Shown: positions 16,711 through 26,158, counted from the stretch's first letter. The stretch: 64,000 bases of DNA from Desulfobacter sp. (GCA_028768525.1 CP054837.1:5452001-5516000); one strand, 5' to 3'. Notes: generated by a model not told the origin, from the letters alone. Translations and numbers: made by a program.

Positions 16711-17778
16711 ATGGATAAACTCGAAACCGATGCCAAACATGTATTGAATAAGCTCAATGAGCTGTCTTCCTTTCTGGCAGCCCCCGGCGGGGAGCTGGAT
16801 ATTGACCAGGCCTTTGACAAACCCCTGGAGATCATGCAGAAGACCATGTCCTTTGACGTGAGCGTTTTGTACAAGATCACCAATGCCGTGGAGGATTCCC
16901 TGCTGCTCAGGGTGGTCCGCCTTTCGGACCCCGGCGGGTTCCGGCCGGACCTGTACGAGGGCAAACGGTTTCAGCTCTGCCTCTCCTCTCCGGACTATAA
17001 ATTTATCAATGAGGCCATTGCCTTTGAAACCCGGAGCGTCTCATCCATCAATGTGCCGGGCCAGGGCTGCGATATCATGGGATTTATCTTTCTGCCCGAT
17101 TCATTCGGGGGCGGATATCTTTTCGGCGGGGATTTCTCCGGCGAGGAGGCCCAGGTAAAGGATTACGAGGCCAGCGTCTGCGGGATCATGTGCAATTACC
17201 TGTCCACCATCCTCATCAAGGGGCAGCTTGAAAAACTGGCCGTCAACGACAACCTCACCGGCCTGTTCAACAGCCGGAAAATCAAGGAAGAGGTTGAACG
17301 GGTCTGCCGCCGGTTCAAGCGCCGCGCCGGTTCCTTTGCCAGCCTGGCCCTCTGCGATATCGACCATTTCAAAGCGGTGAACGACACCTGGGGCCACCTC
17401 CAGGGGGACATGATCCTCAGGGAGGTGGGCGGTATTTTAAAATCCTCCATGCGGGAGAATTTCGACGTGGCCGGCCGGTACGGGGGGGAGGAATTTCTCA
17501 TGATTTTCGATGAGACCGACGGCACCACCGCCCTTGAAATTGTGGAGCGGATCAGGAAGAAAATCCAGGCCCATCAGTTCACAAAAATTGACGGATCCGG
17601 TGCGCCGGTGACGGGCAAACATCTCTCCATCACCCTTTCTTTCGGCATTGCAGAGAACAGCCTCACTGAAGAGGGGGCCGCTGCCCTTTCCCGGGATGAG
17701 TGGATCTCCCGGGCTGACCAGGCCCTTTACCGGGCCAAAGAACAGGGCCGCAACCGGACCATTATCAGCGAAATCTAA
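16711..17778 (+). CDS. GGDEF diguanylate cyclase with N-terminal GAF-like region
   Basis: The product is 355 residues. Residues 1-180 look like a soluble GAF-type sensor without membrane helices. Residues from about 190 to 355 are a GGDEF domain: NDNLTGLFNSRKI, ALCDIDHFKAVNDTWGHLQGD and the active-site GGEEF at 258-262, which is a functional variant in known enzymes. The product-inhibition site (RxxD five residues before GGEEF) is degenerate: the Asp is present, but Glu replaces the Arg (ENFD). It should make c-di-GMP with weak or no feedback by that route. Lying one base after the transporter ATPase, it may couple peptide uptake to c-di-GMP signalling. Confidence 0.85.
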   Translation: MDKLETDAKHVLNKLNELSSFLAAPGGELDIDQAFDKPLEIMQKTMSFDVSVLYKITNAVEDSLLLRVVRLSDPGGFRPDLYEGKRFQLCLSSPDYKFINEAIAFETRSVSSINVPGQGCDIMGFIFLPDSFGGGYLFGGDFSGEEAQVKDYEASVCGIMCNYLSTILIKGQLEKLAVNDNLTGLFNSRKIKEEVERVCRRFKRRAGSFASLALCDIDHFKAVNDTWGHLQGDMILREVGGILKSSMRENFDVAGRYGGEEFLMIFDETDGTTALEIVERIRKKIQAHQFTKIDGSGAPVTGKHLSITLSFGIAENSLTEEGAAALSRDEWISRADQALYRAKEQGRNRTIISEI

Positions 17779-18824
17779 AAACTAGCGCCTTTGTAAATAA
17801 AAATGGCATATCCCAGGGCCAGCCCCCCGCCGATGAGCCTGGGGATCCGGCCCGTCACTGTGGTGAAAACAAGATGGGCGCATCCCGCCGCCAGTATGGC
17901 GATGATTCCGGGCATAAAGCTGGCCGGCAGGCTGATGGGGGTAAACAGGGCATACAGCCCGATGCACAGGGGAATACAGATGTGGCAGTCCCCGATCTGG
18001 GAGGAGTAGGCAATGTCGGCCCGCCCCCGGCCGGCATAATAAAAGGCCAGCAGTCCATTGGGAATCACCATGAGGATGCCGCTGAGAACGCCCAGGTTTT
18101 TGATTGACAGCCATCCTTTGCCGTGGACGGTCACCCAGGCCACAAGCCCCTCAATGCTGTACAGGCAGGCCCAGGCCGCCAGCCCTGCCAGGGCAAGGTC
18201 AAAGATAAGTGAGGCCGGCAGGCGCTGTTTTTTTCGGACATTGTTTTTCATCACCTCAAAGAGATGGATCACCTGCCAGAAGGCAAAGAGTCCGCAGAGC
18301 ATGAGCCCGTCATAAAAGTCCAGCTGTCCGTCCCGGGCCAGGGTCCAGACGGCGCCTGTGAAAAAGAACAGCGCCGTTATGGTCAGAAGCAGGGAAATCC
18401 ATCCGATGCGGGCGGTTTTGTCCTTTGAGTTGCCCCCGGATTTTCCATAGACCCGCATTCCGCCGAAAAGGGCGGTGATGCCCAGTATAAGGGTGAGATT
18501 GGTGACGTTGTTGACGATGCAGTTTTCCAGCACCAGGCTGCCCGCCCCGCCGGAACGCCCCATGACAAAGGCAAAGGCCAGGTTGGCAAACCCCGAGCAA
18601 TAGGGCATGATCAGGGTCCCCACCATGGTGCCTTCAAAACCCTTCTGCTCCACGGCGTTGAGCCGCCATACCATGACCATGGAAGAGACCAGGAAGAGTG
18701 CGGTGAGCTGGACCGGCCCCGCCGTGGTCATAAATTCCATGGCCCTGTCAGCCCAGGGGCTGTTGTGAATCAGCCCTTCAAGGGTTTCGCAGAGTTGCCT
18801 GGCCTTGTGTATCAGATCATTCAT
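17775..18824 (-). CDS. Na+/Ca2+ exchanger-like (CaCA superfamily) membrane protein
   Basis: This protein of about 349 residues has some ten hydrophobic segments. The first alpha-repeat-like segment reads GSLVLENCIVNNVTNLTLIL and includes the acidic residue and Asn/Thr pattern of cation/Ca2+ exchangers; the second repeat is probably near RADIAYSSQIGDCHICIPL. I place the start at the ATG at 18824 because residues upstream in the open frame are out-of-frame translation of the preceding gene, and that gene's stop lies one base away. It converges with the GGDEF gene with a 4-base overlap. The transported ion is inferred from family only. Confidence 0.68.
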   Translation of the reverse strand: MNDLIHKARQLCETLEGLIHNSPWADRAMEFMTTAGPVQLTALFLVSSMVMVWRLNAVEQKGFEGTMVGTLIMPYCSGFANLAFAFVMGRSGGAGSLVLENCIVNNVTNLTLILGITALFGGMRVYGKSGGNSKDKTARIGWISLLLTITALFFFTGAVWTLARDGQLDFYDGLMLCGLFAFWQVIHLFEVMKNNVRKKQRLPASLIFDLALAGLAAWACLYSIEGLVAWVTVHGKGWLSIKNLGVLSGILMVIPNGLLAFYYAGRGRADIAYSSQIGDCHICIPLCIGLYALFTPISLPASFMPGIIAILAAGCAHLVFTTVTGRIPRLIGGGLALGYAIFIYKGASF

Positions 18825-18825
18825 G

Positions 18826-20457
18826 TCAGGATGAGGTGCAATCCAATTGGGGAATAAATCTGTCATTGCCCGGGTCATACCGGGCCGGCTGGGTGGCAAT
18901 GAATTCATCCACAGCGGCGGAAGACTCACCGTGCACCAGAGCCAGGGCCTGGTACCTGAACAATTGCCAGGCATCCTGGGCCGGATCTGAGAAAAGATTT
19001 GACAGGGGGCGGGTCTCTGCCGAACACTGATCCGTATTAACCCGTTTAAATTCCCTTTGGGTTAAGTGGCCGATGATCTCTGTTTTAGGGGTGGGGACGG
19101 AGAGGTATTCCCTGACGGCGGCAAGGAGATAGGCAGCAGCAGATACCCGGGCGGCAGCCACCTTGGTTTTCCGGGTAAAATCCAAATGGGCGGCGATCTT
19201 GTTCAGGTAGGCCTGTCTAACTCCCGGGGGCAGCCCGGAAAACGACCCGTTCCGGATAAATTCTTTTTTCAGCCGCCGGATGACCGAAAGGGTCATCTTT
19301 TTGCGCTGCACCCTTGCCCGGTCGTCAAAAATTTCAAAATATTCCTTAATGCTGCGCATCCCCGGCGGGGTCAGTTCGTATTCCCCATTGTCCAGCAGGA
19401 TGTTTTCAACCTGGACATCCAGCAGTCCCTCCAAATGGAAAATACCATCAGGCCCCTTCGCCTCCAGGGGTTTGAAATAATCTACCAGCAGGGCAGGGCG
19501 GCCCAGTTTTTTAACAGGAAAGAATCGGGTATCCCGGGTTATTGGAATCTTTTTATGGCCAAAGGGATAAAGGGCGGAGGTAAAGGCCGGGATGATGATG
19601 AAGGCGCCGTCCGTTGATATTTCCGTACCATAGGAATCGGTGATGGAGGGTTTCACCGTCTGGAAGTCCTCATCCAGGCAGGCCGGGATGAGCAGGTCTG
19701 AGGTGGCGTGCTGTTTGGACAGTTTGCTGCCCAGCGTCTGTTCCAGTTTTTCGATCCGCCCTCTGTTCCGGTCCGTAAGGCTGACGGAAAGGGGAATGCC
19801 CTGTTTAACCAGTTGCACGGCCAGTTCCTGTTTCCCTTTGGGAATTTTGGTCAGTATGCTGAATCGGACCTGGCCGTCCCGGTGATCTGGAAGACGGTTT
19901 TGAATGCTGGCGAGAACATGGCCCAGATCATGGGGCGGATCGGTCCAGTCCAGGGGGTCTGAACCGCCGTAGAGGGCGAGATCATCATTCCCCCGGGCCA
20001 GCAGTTCCCCCAGCAGTTTCACCACGGCATCCCGGGAAAAATGCCCCCGGACGCCGGGCAGGGCCCATTCATTGCAGCGCCGGCAGTAATTGGAGCATCC
20101 GGAGGTCAGCTGAAAGGTGATGGCCTGACGAAAGACCTCATCCATCTGCCATTCCGTTAGATCAAGTTCTGCTGCCCATGCATCGGCTGCCGTATACCTA
20201 TTGGCTGTGTTGCGGGTTCTGTCCCTCAGCAGCTTCTGTAGTTGTCTGTAGCCCTTATGGTCTCTTCTGTTGAACCGCCTGCAGGCCGTCAGGATCTGTC
20301 TCAGATATTTTTCATCGGTTTCGCTGGATGATGCTGCAGATGCGGCCTCTTCAAAAAGCCCGGACAGGTCTCTAGGACGGTACAGGGCTGAAAGGAACCT
20401 GTTTTTCAGTTCCTCCAGGGGGAGGGTGGGGGTGGGAATGATCCGGGTATAACTCAT
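18826..20457 (-). CDS. radical SAM protein of unknown substrate
   Basis: This 543-residue protein has a canonical radical SAM cluster motif, CSNYCRRC (Cys121, 125, 128), preceded by FRQAITFQLTSG and followed by a barrel-like region with LALYGGSDPLDW. The N-terminal 110 residues and C-terminal 200 residues are unlike the common radical SAM families I know, and there is no obvious SPASM or auxiliary cluster (few further cysteines). The next gene, one base downstream, encodes an exchanger-like membrane protein, so the two are co-translated. I cannot name a substrate. Confidence 0.75.
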   Translation of the reverse strand: MSYTRIIPTPTLPLEELKNRFLSALYRPRDLSGLFEEAASAASSSETDEKYLRQILTACRRFNRRDHKGYRQLQKLLRDRTRNTANRYTAADAWAAELDLTEWQMDEVFRQAITFQLTSGCSNYCRRCNEWALPGVRGHFSRDAVVKLLGELLARGNDDLALYGGSDPLDWTDPPHDLGHVLASIQNRLPDHRDGQVRFSILTKIPKGKQELAVQLVKQGIPLSVSLTDRNRGRIEKLEQTLGSKLSKQHATSDLLIPACLDEDFQTVKPSITDSYGTEISTDGAFIIIPAFTSALYPFGHKKIPITRDTRFFPVKKLGRPALLVDYFKPLEAKGPDGIFHLEGLLDVQVENILLDNGEYELTPPGMRSIKEYFEIFDDRARVQRKKMTLSVIRRLKKEFIRNGSFSGLPPGVRQAYLNKIAAHLDFTRKTKVAAARVSAAAYLLAAVREYLSVPTPKTEIIGHLTQREFKRVNTDQCSAETRPLSNLFSDPAQDAWQLFRYQALALVHGESSAAVDEFIATQPARYDPGNDRFIPQLDCTSS

Positions 20458-20470
20458 ATGCCTGAAAAAT

Positions 20471-20505
20471 AAAGGGGGCTTTATTTTTTGAATAAAGCCC
20501 CCTTT
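20471..20505 (-). terminator. strong intrinsic terminator after dsrP
   Basis: There is a perfect 15-bp stem (20471-20485 with 20491-20505) and a 5-base loop. On the minus strand it is followed by a T-rich run, so it ends the dsr transcript. A-rich flanks on the other side may allow bidirectional action. It separates the dsr operon from the radical SAM gene. Confidence 0.85.
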
Positions 20506-20535
20506 GGGTATTAAATAAAGATTCGGGCGTAACGC

Positions 20536-21693
20536 TTAGCCACGAACCTCTTCTTTAACGGTTGTTGCAAGTTTGTACAGGATGGTGATTACCAAAAATC
20601 CTGTGGCCCAGACGGCCAGGGAAATGAGAATCTCCTGTCCTGTGGGGGCGTATTCCGTCACATGGTGCAGGGGTGAGGGAACAAAACCGCCGGCGATCAT
20701 ACCCAGGGCCTTGTCAATCCAGGCGCCAACAAAAACCATGCCGCAGGTGATGGGCAGCAGGGTGGGGTTGGATCTCAGCTTGGGGATCACCAGGAATACG
20801 GCGGCAGTACCCATGAGGATGAAAGAGGTCCACATCCAGGGCACCATCATGTCATGTCCGTGGTATCCGAAGAACAGATACTTCAGATGGGTCAAATGGC
20901 TGGGGATGCCGGAGTAAACCGCCACAAACACCTCACAGAAAAAGAAGAAGATGTTTGCGATGATGGCATAGCAGACAATTTTTGACAGCGTCTGAATGGC
21001 TTCCCAGCCCGGATCAAACTTGGTGAACTTTTTGATGATGTAGCACAGGATGATCAAAAAGGCCGGGCCTGCAGCAAAGGCCGAAGCCAGGAACCGGGGG
21101 GCCAGGATGGCGGTGAGCCAGAATCCACGCCCGGGAAGACCGCAGTACAGGAATGCCGTAACCGTGTGGATGCCGATGGCAAAGGGAATGGAAAGATAGA
21201 CCAGGGGTTTGGTCCACCATACCGGTGCCACCTGGTTTCTTTCCGCTTCCAGCACCTTCCATCCCACAACGATGTTCAGGAACAGGTAACCGTTGAGAAC
21301 GATCATGTCGTAAAAGAGCATCGATTTGGGGCTGGGGTAGAAAATCACGTTGAGCATACGGATGGGCTGACCAAGGTCGACCACGATGAACAGCAGGCAC
21401 ATGACCAGACTGCCAACGGCCAGGAATTCACCCAAGATGGTGATCCTGTGGAATCTCTCATAGTCATGCAGGTAATAGGGAATCACCACCATTACACCAC
21501 CAGCCGCAACACCGACCAGAAATGTGAAGTTGGCAATATAGAATCCCCAGGTGACATCCCGGCTCATGCCGGTGATCATCAGACCGTTCATGAACTGGTC
21601 GATGTAGGCAATTGCCCCTGCGCCGATGACGGCGAGCAGGCACAAGATCCATAACCAATAATTTTTACTTCCTTTTATAGCTATCTCAAGCAT
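20536..21693 (-). CDS. dsrP: DsrP, NrfD-like membrane subunit of the DsrMKJOP complex
   Basis: This is a 385-residue integral membrane protein of the NrfD/PsrC family with about ten transmembrane helices. It is thought to exchange electrons between menaquinol and the periplasmic iron-sulfur subunit DsrO. Recognisable stretches are TWGFYIANFTFLVGVAAGG, LGQPIRMLNVIFYPSPKSM and LAPRFLASAFAAGPAFL. It is the last gene of dsrMKJOP, 11 bases after dsrO, followed by a strong terminator. Length and neighbours match the complex of sulfate reducers. Confidence 0.95.
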   Translation of the reverse strand: MLEIAIKGSKNYWLWILCLLAVIGAGAIAYIDQFMNGLMITGMSRDVTWGFYIANFTFLVGVAAGGVMVVIPYYLHDYERFHRITILGEFLAVGSLVMCLLFIVVDLGQPIRMLNVIFYPSPKSMLFYDMIVLNGYLFLNIVVGWKVLEAERNQVAPVWWTKPLVYLSIPFAIGIHTVTAFLYCGLPGRGFWLTAILAPRFLASAFAAGPAFLIILCYIIKKFTKFDPGWEAIQTLSKIVCYAIIANIFFFFCEVFVAVYSGIPSHLTHLKYLFFGYHGHDMMVPWMWTSFILMGTAAVFLVIPKLRSNPTLLPITCGMVFVGAWIDKALGMIAGGFVPSPLHHVTEYAPTGQEILISLAVWATGFLVITILYKLATTVKEEVRG

Positions 21694-21704
21694 ACTCGCC
21701 TCTC

Positions 21705-22529
21705 TTAAACGATGTAATATACACTGGGTTCAGTGCCATAGGACTGCTTGCGCCTGATGGTGTAATTCTCGGCCAGCAGCTGACGGATTTCAGATTCCGG
21801 ATTCTCCAGGTCACCGATCACAATGGCACCTTCACTGGCTTCTTCGCAATGGGGGCGTTCGCCCTTGGCAAGGCGTTCAGCGCAGAGGTTGCACTTTTCA
21901 ACAACACCTTTGGTCCGGGTGGGGAAGCTGGGATCTGTTTCCTCGATAAAGGGGCGGGGATCCCGGAAGTTGAAACTTCTGGCGCCGAAGGGACAAGCCG
22001 CCATGCAGAACCGGCAGCCGATGCACCGGTGGTAGTCCATGATGACGATGCCGTCTTCCCGTTTAAAGGTCGCCTGGGTGGGGCATGCCTGGGTGCAGGG
22101 AGCGTTCTTGCAGTGGTTGCAGGTCACCGGAATGGGCAGATGATGGAATTTTTCCGCCAGGAATTCATCTTCCTTGTACGGGAAGGCAGAATCGAATTCC
22201 TCGGACCAGATCCATTTGATCTCCTGGTGGTGGTCCACCGGGCGGGTGTTGGGGAATTTTTCCCCATCCACTTCGTGGTTGAAGTCCGGCACATTATGGG
22301 CCTTGTGACAGGCCTCTTTAATGGCCTCAGCCACGTCTTCGTTCATCTTGTTCAAATCGATAACCATGCCCCAGCGGTGAGCGTGCAGGGCCTCTTCATT
22401 TTTTTCTTTCACGGCATGGGCTGCACCGTGGGAATCAGATGCGGCAAAGTTTATTGCCGGAGCAGCACCCAACCCGATGGCAGCGATACCCGCTACTTTC
22501 AAAAAGCTTCTTCTGCTCTTTTCCATCAT
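21705..22529 (-). CDS. dsrO: DsrO, periplasmic ferredoxin subunit with Tat signal
   Basis: This protein of about 274 residues has a twin-arginine signal (RRSFLKVAG), indicating folded export. Cluster-binding motifs include CNHCKNAPCTQACP, CIGCRFCMAACPFGA and CNLCAERL; together these bind several [4Fe-4S] clusters. I start at the ATG at 22529 because AGGAG lies 5 bases upstream and the codon overlaps the dsrJ stop (ATGA); an ATG directly after it is an alternative. DsrO is expected to pass electrons between DsrJ and DsrP on the periplasmic face. Confidence 0.95.
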   Translation of the reverse strand: MMEKSRRSFLKVAGIAAIGLGAAPAINFAASDSHGAAHAVKEKNEEALHAHRWGMVIDLNKMNEDVAEAIKEACHKAHNVPDFNHEVDGEKFPNTRPVDHHQEIKWIWSEEFDSAFPYKEDEFLAEKFHHLPIPVTCNHCKNAPCTQACPTQATFKREDGIVIMDYHRCIGCRFCMAACPFGARSFNFRDPRPFIEETDPSFPTRTKGVVEKCNLCAERLAKGERPHCEEASEGAIVIGDLENPESEIRQLLAENYTIRRKQSYGTEPSVYYIV

Positions 22530-22921
22530 TGAATCTCCTTGGGGTTTGTGTGGCAATCCCAGCAATAGGGACTTACGGATGCATAATTGTGACAGGAGTC
22601 ACAGAATTTTTCCTTGTCTTCATGGCAGCCCATGCAGGAGTTTTCACCAGTGGACAGGCTCATGTTGAAGGTGTGGCCGTTGGCCGCAGTGTATTTGCGG
22701 TCAGCGTCACGGACCACGGAATCCCGCCATTCGTCCAGAAGGGACATGTGGTTGGCCCGCATGTCGTATTTGTCCAGGACGCATTTTTTTGCCTGGGCGG
22801 CCTTGCCGAGAAGTTCCGGTTTGGGCGCAGCCTGGGTTTCAGTGGCCATGTTAAACCAGAAGGGGGAGAGAACGGCGATTACAAAAACCGCAAGTCCTGC
22901 AATAATCATGTTTTTAGTCAT
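22526..22921 (-). CDS. dsrJ: DsrJ, triheme cytochrome c
   Basis: This 131-residue protein has an N-terminal signal-anchor (IIAGLAVFVIAVL) and exactly three CXXCH heme-binding motifs: CMGCH, CDSCH and CWDCH. This is the hallmark of DsrJ, the periplasmic cytochrome of the Dsr membrane complex. The stop overlaps dsrO, and the start follows dsrK by 2 bases. Confidence 0.95.
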   Translation of the reverse strand: MTKNMIIAGLAVFVIAVLSPFWFNMATETQAAPKPELLGKAAQAKKCVLDKYDMRANHMSLLDEWRDSVVRDADRKYTAANGHTFNMSLSTGENSCMGCHEDKEKFCDSCHNYASVSPYCWDCHTNPKEIQ

Positions 22922-22923
22922 TG

Positions 22924-24582
22924 TTATTCCTCCTCCACGCCAGGTAAGGGTTCCATTCTCAGATCCTCGGTTCTTTCCTTTTCACCGGGCAGAATCAAGG
23001 CGTTGCCCACCAGTTCGTGAACACCGGCAACCTCAACATCGGGTACCCAGTATTCGCAGAGGGTGGAAAGTGCAGCCCTGTCGATGGCACAGATGGTGCC
23101 AAGGGTGTTGACCCCGTATTTTTCATGGACATGCTTCAGCGCATTGGCTCTGGGAAGGGCACCTGCCATTCTCAGTTCCATGTTTTCGCCGGCGTTGAGG
23201 CCTGCACCTGAACCGCAGCAGAAGGTCTGCTCACGGATGGTGTTGGGCGGCATTTCATAGAAATTGTCGCAGCAGTTCTCAATCACGTACCTGGGTTCGT
23301 CCAGGAGGCCCATGCCCCTGGCGGGGTTGCAGGAATCGTGGAAGGTCATGATGCGGTTGGCGTTACGGCTCTTGTCCAGTTCCAGCTTGCCGTGTTTGAT
23401 CAGGTCGGCGGTGAATTCGGTGATGTGGACCATCTTGGTGGAGGCCGCATTCTCGAACCGGGTGCCGGTGATGGGGTTCACGGGGACTTCCAGGAAGTCG
23501 GCAGGACCGTTCATGGTGTCCATGTACTGATGGATGACACGCCACATATGGCCGCATTCGCCGCCCAGGATCCATTTGACGCCCAGACGTTTGGCTTCGG
23601 CGTACATCTTGGCATTCAGCCGTTTCATGGTCTCATGGGAGGTGAAGAAACCGAAGTTGCCGCCCTCAGAGGCGTAGGTGGACCAGGTCACATCCAGTCC
23701 GTATTTTTCTTTGAGGTACTTGAACAGAATCAGGTAACCCTGGCAGGTATAGGTGCCGGGATCGGCAAATACGTCACCGGAGGGGGTGATGAACAGGATG
23801 TCCGCCCCTTTTTTCTGAAACTGGGGGGTACAGTCCACGCCGGTGATGTCTTCGATGTCTTCAACGAAGAACTCCAGCATATCCTTGAAGGCATGGGGCT
23901 GGATGCCCAGGTGGTTACCGGTCTGGTAACAGTTGGAAACCGGTGTGGCAATCCAGTCGATGTTCAGCCCGATGAGGTTAAGCAGCTCACGGCCCATGAT
24001 GGTGATTTCAGCCGTGTCAATGCCGTAGGGACAGAACACGGAGCAGCGGCGGCACTCGGTGCACTGAAAGAAGTAATACCACATCTCTTTCAGGGCTTCC
24101 AGGCTCAGGTCCCTGGCACCGAGCAGGCGCTGGCCGCCGGGGATTTTTTTCATGATCTTGCCGGCGGTGGTGAAATCGTTCCGGTAGATGGAGCGGAGCA
24201 GTTCGGCCCTGAGAACAGGCATGTTCTTGGGATCGCCGGTGCCTAAGAAGAAATGGCATTTGTCGGCGCAGGCGCCGCAGCGGACGCAGACGTCCATGAA
24301 CACCTTAAAGGTTCTGAACCGTTCCAGCCGTTCCTTGATGCCGTTGTGAAGGATTTCCTTCCAGTCTTCGGGCAGCTTCCAGTCGTCGTCAAGGGGGTTC
24401 CATTCACGGGCGTTGGGCAGACCGAGGGTATTAACGCTATCAGCCTTTGCCGCGTAGCAGTACATGCCGGGCCTGATCTGAACGGACTTGGTGGTGTCCA
24501 GCCAATTGCTCGGCTCGCCTTTCGACCGGGGACTATAGTCTATTTTATCTAATGCTTCATCCGGTGTAAGTTCGTCAGACAT
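22924..24582 (-). CDS. dsrK: DsrK, HdrD-like iron-sulfur subunit
   Basis: This is a 552-residue cytoplasmic subunit related to heterodisulfide reductase HdrD. It carries two [4Fe-4S] ferredoxin motifs (CVRCGACADKC and CTECRRCSVFCPYG) and two CCG-type motifs, the first around HDSCNPARG with ENCC, the second FCCGSGAG. These build the catalytic cluster proposed to reduce the DsrC trisulfide or disulfide. Three bases separate it from dsrM, its cytochrome b partner. Confidence 0.96.
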   Translation of the reverse strand: MSDELTPDEALDKIDYSPRSKGEPSNWLDTTKSVQIRPGMYCYAAKADSVNTLGLPNAREWNPLDDDWKLPEDWKEILHNGIKERLERFRTFKVFMDVCVRCGACADKCHFFLGTGDPKNMPVLRAELLRSIYRNDFTTAGKIMKKIPGGQRLLGARDLSLEALKEMWYYFFQCTECRRCSVFCPYGIDTAEITIMGRELLNLIGLNIDWIATPVSNCYQTGNHLGIQPHAFKDMLEFFVEDIEDITGVDCTPQFQKKGADILFITPSGDVFADPGTYTCQGYLILFKYLKEKYGLDVTWSTYASEGGNFGFFTSHETMKRLNAKMYAEAKRLGVKWILGGECGHMWRVIHQYMDTMNGPADFLEVPVNPITGTRFENAASTKMVHITEFTADLIKHGKLELDKSRNANRIMTFHDSCNPARGMGLLDEPRYVIENCCDNFYEMPPNTIREQTFCCGSGAGLNAGENMELRMAGALPRANALKHVHEKYGVNTLGTICAIDRAALSTLCEYWVPDVEVAGVHELVGNALILPGEKERTEDLRMEPLPGVEEE

Positions 24583-24585
24583 TTA

Positions 24586-25593
24586 TTACTCCTTCTTATC
24601 CACCGGCAGGCCGGCTTCAATCATTTTGTCTCTGAAGTGATCTTCATACTGAGCGTAGGTATGGACATCCACATCATAGTTCCAGGGGTTCTCGTGGTGC
24701 TTGGCCCGGGTGTTGTTGGCCATGTTCCGGGTGGGTGAAAGGAACACACCGCCCATGTGCATGAGCTTGCTCGTGGGGAAGTAGGCAAAGAGAACGCTGA
24801 CCAGGAATACATGGGCATAGAACAAACCGCCCACGCCCTCGGGAATCACCGGGGAGAAGGTGGCAAGGCCCATGGTCAATTCCTTGATTCCGATGATGTC
24901 TACTTTGGTGAAGTAGCGCATGGCAATGCCGGTGGCGGCAATGCCGATGATCAGGAACAAGGGAAAGTAGTCGGCTGCCTGGGAAATATAGTTGACCTTT
25001 GCATCAAAAATCCGCCGTCCCAAAAGGAAAAGGGCGGCCAGAAGCAGCACCGGACCTGAAACAAACAGGCCGGGCAGGCCCAGCTGGACGATGCCGTCAA
25101 TGTATTCCAGAAACTGGATGCAGGAGGGCACCGGTGCCGTGAAAAAACGGAAGTGCCGGAGCAGGACCGTTAGAAAAGCGTAATGGAATGCCAGGGCGCC
25201 AACCCACAGGAAAATTTCCCAGGAGTAGGAAAGCCGGTTGTCCGCATTCCGGTTAAAAGCCGCTTTAGTGTTTCTGAACAGGGATCTGAAAAGGAAAATT
25301 TCAAATACCATGCGCACGAAAACGCCTGCAGATGTGTTCGGGTTGTCAATGGTGTTCTGTTTTATCCACGGCAGGGATTTCTGCTGGCCGCAGGTTGTTG
25401 GAATCCTGAACGGCACGGCAGATGCAGCCCATCCCATGACTTTCTTAACAAAGCCGATCAGGAAAAGCAAAACCGCAAGATAGGGAAAGATCACACCAAA
25501 GACCACCTGAAGCCCAAGTCCCTCAACCCCTATGTAGGCCATAAGGAAAAGCAGAAAGACAGCTGTAAGGGGGATCAAGTACCTTTGATTCAT
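24586..25593 (-). CDS. dsrM: DsrM, cytochrome b subunit (NarI-like)
   Basis: This is a 335-residue membrane protein with about six helices, related to NarI and HdrE, which hold heme b and oxidise menaquinol. Histidines within helices (for example GALAFHYAFL and LLRHF) are plausible heme ligands. It delivers electrons to DsrK. It is the first dsr gene of the cluster and is preceded at 55 bases by the RsbRD-domain gene. Length and gene order match other sulfate reducers. Confidence 0.93.
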   Translation of the reverse strand: MNQRYLIPLTAVFLLFLMAYIGVEGLGLQVVFGVIFPYLAVLLFLIGFVKKVMGWAASAVPFRIPTTCGQQKSLPWIKQNTIDNPNTSAGVFVRMVFEIFLFRSLFRNTKAAFNRNADNRLSYSWEIFLWVGALAFHYAFLTVLLRHFRFFTAPVPSCIQFLEYIDGIVQLGLPGLFVSGPVLLLAALFLLGRRIFDAKVNYISQAADYFPLFLIIGIAATGIAMRYFTKVDIIGIKELTMGLATFSPVIPEGVGGLFYAHVFLVSVLFAYFPTSKLMHMGGVFLSPTRNMANNTRAKHHENPWNYDVDVHTYAQYEDHFRDKMIEAGLPVDKKE

Positions 25594-25648
25594 GTTATAA
25601 CCACCTCATTATTGTATGTATGACCCGCCATAGATCGCATCATACATG

Positions 25649-26158
25649 TTAAGATTTATTAGAGCCCAGAAGGTCCTCTTCCGAAAGCTCTGCTACTAAA
25701 CCTGCCCTTTCAAAGGCCCGGTGGATGCGACGTTTGCTCTCCGTTGCCTTTAAAAGGAAAATATCCTCTTTACATTTCATCAGCCGGTTGAACGCTGCCA
25801 GGGCAATTTCGTCCACCGTTCGGTCGAATTCCGTTGATTTAGCCGGATCAATGAATTCGCCGCCGATTGTTTTCAGGGCAAATATAAAACCGACTGCATC
25901 AGCCGGTTCAAATGCCTGAACCGCCCGGATGCGGATCACCGGGTCGAGTGCTTTTTCAAGGCTTTGGCGATCAAAACCTTCAATGATTAGGTTTAAGACA
26001 TCTTCAAGGCTTTCCCGGGTAACGGCGCCCACCGGATTGTCAAAGCGGTTGGCGTCTTTTCCCAGAACCCTTGCAGATTGGGATGGGTAGGTCTCAATAG
26101 TGGCGCGGAACCAGGCTTGAAGAATCTGGTCCCTGTTTTTTTTGATAGTCTGTTTCAA
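25649..26158 (-). CDS. RsbRD N-terminal-domain protein preceding dsrM
   Basis: This 169-residue soluble all-helical protein resembles the N-terminal globin-like domain of RsbR/RsbRD stressosome co-antagonists, with QILQAWFRATIETYP and the C-terminal RIHRAFERAGL. There is no STAS domain, so it would be a stand-alone sensor-like module. It lies between the promoter at 26220-26248 and dsrM and is probably the first gene of the dsr transcript. I recall such genes beside dsrM in other sulfate reducers, but did not check. Its role is unknown; regulation or assembly of the complex is a reasonable guess. Confidence 0.7.
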   Translation of the reverse strand: MKQTIKKNRDQILQAWFRATIETYPSQSARVLGKDANRFDNPVGAVTRESLEDVLNLIIEGFDRQSLEKALDPVIRIRAVQAFEPADAVGFIFALKTIGGEFIDPAKSTEFDRTVDEIALAAFNRLMKCKEDIFLLKATESKRRIHRAFERAGLVAELSEEDLLGSNKS

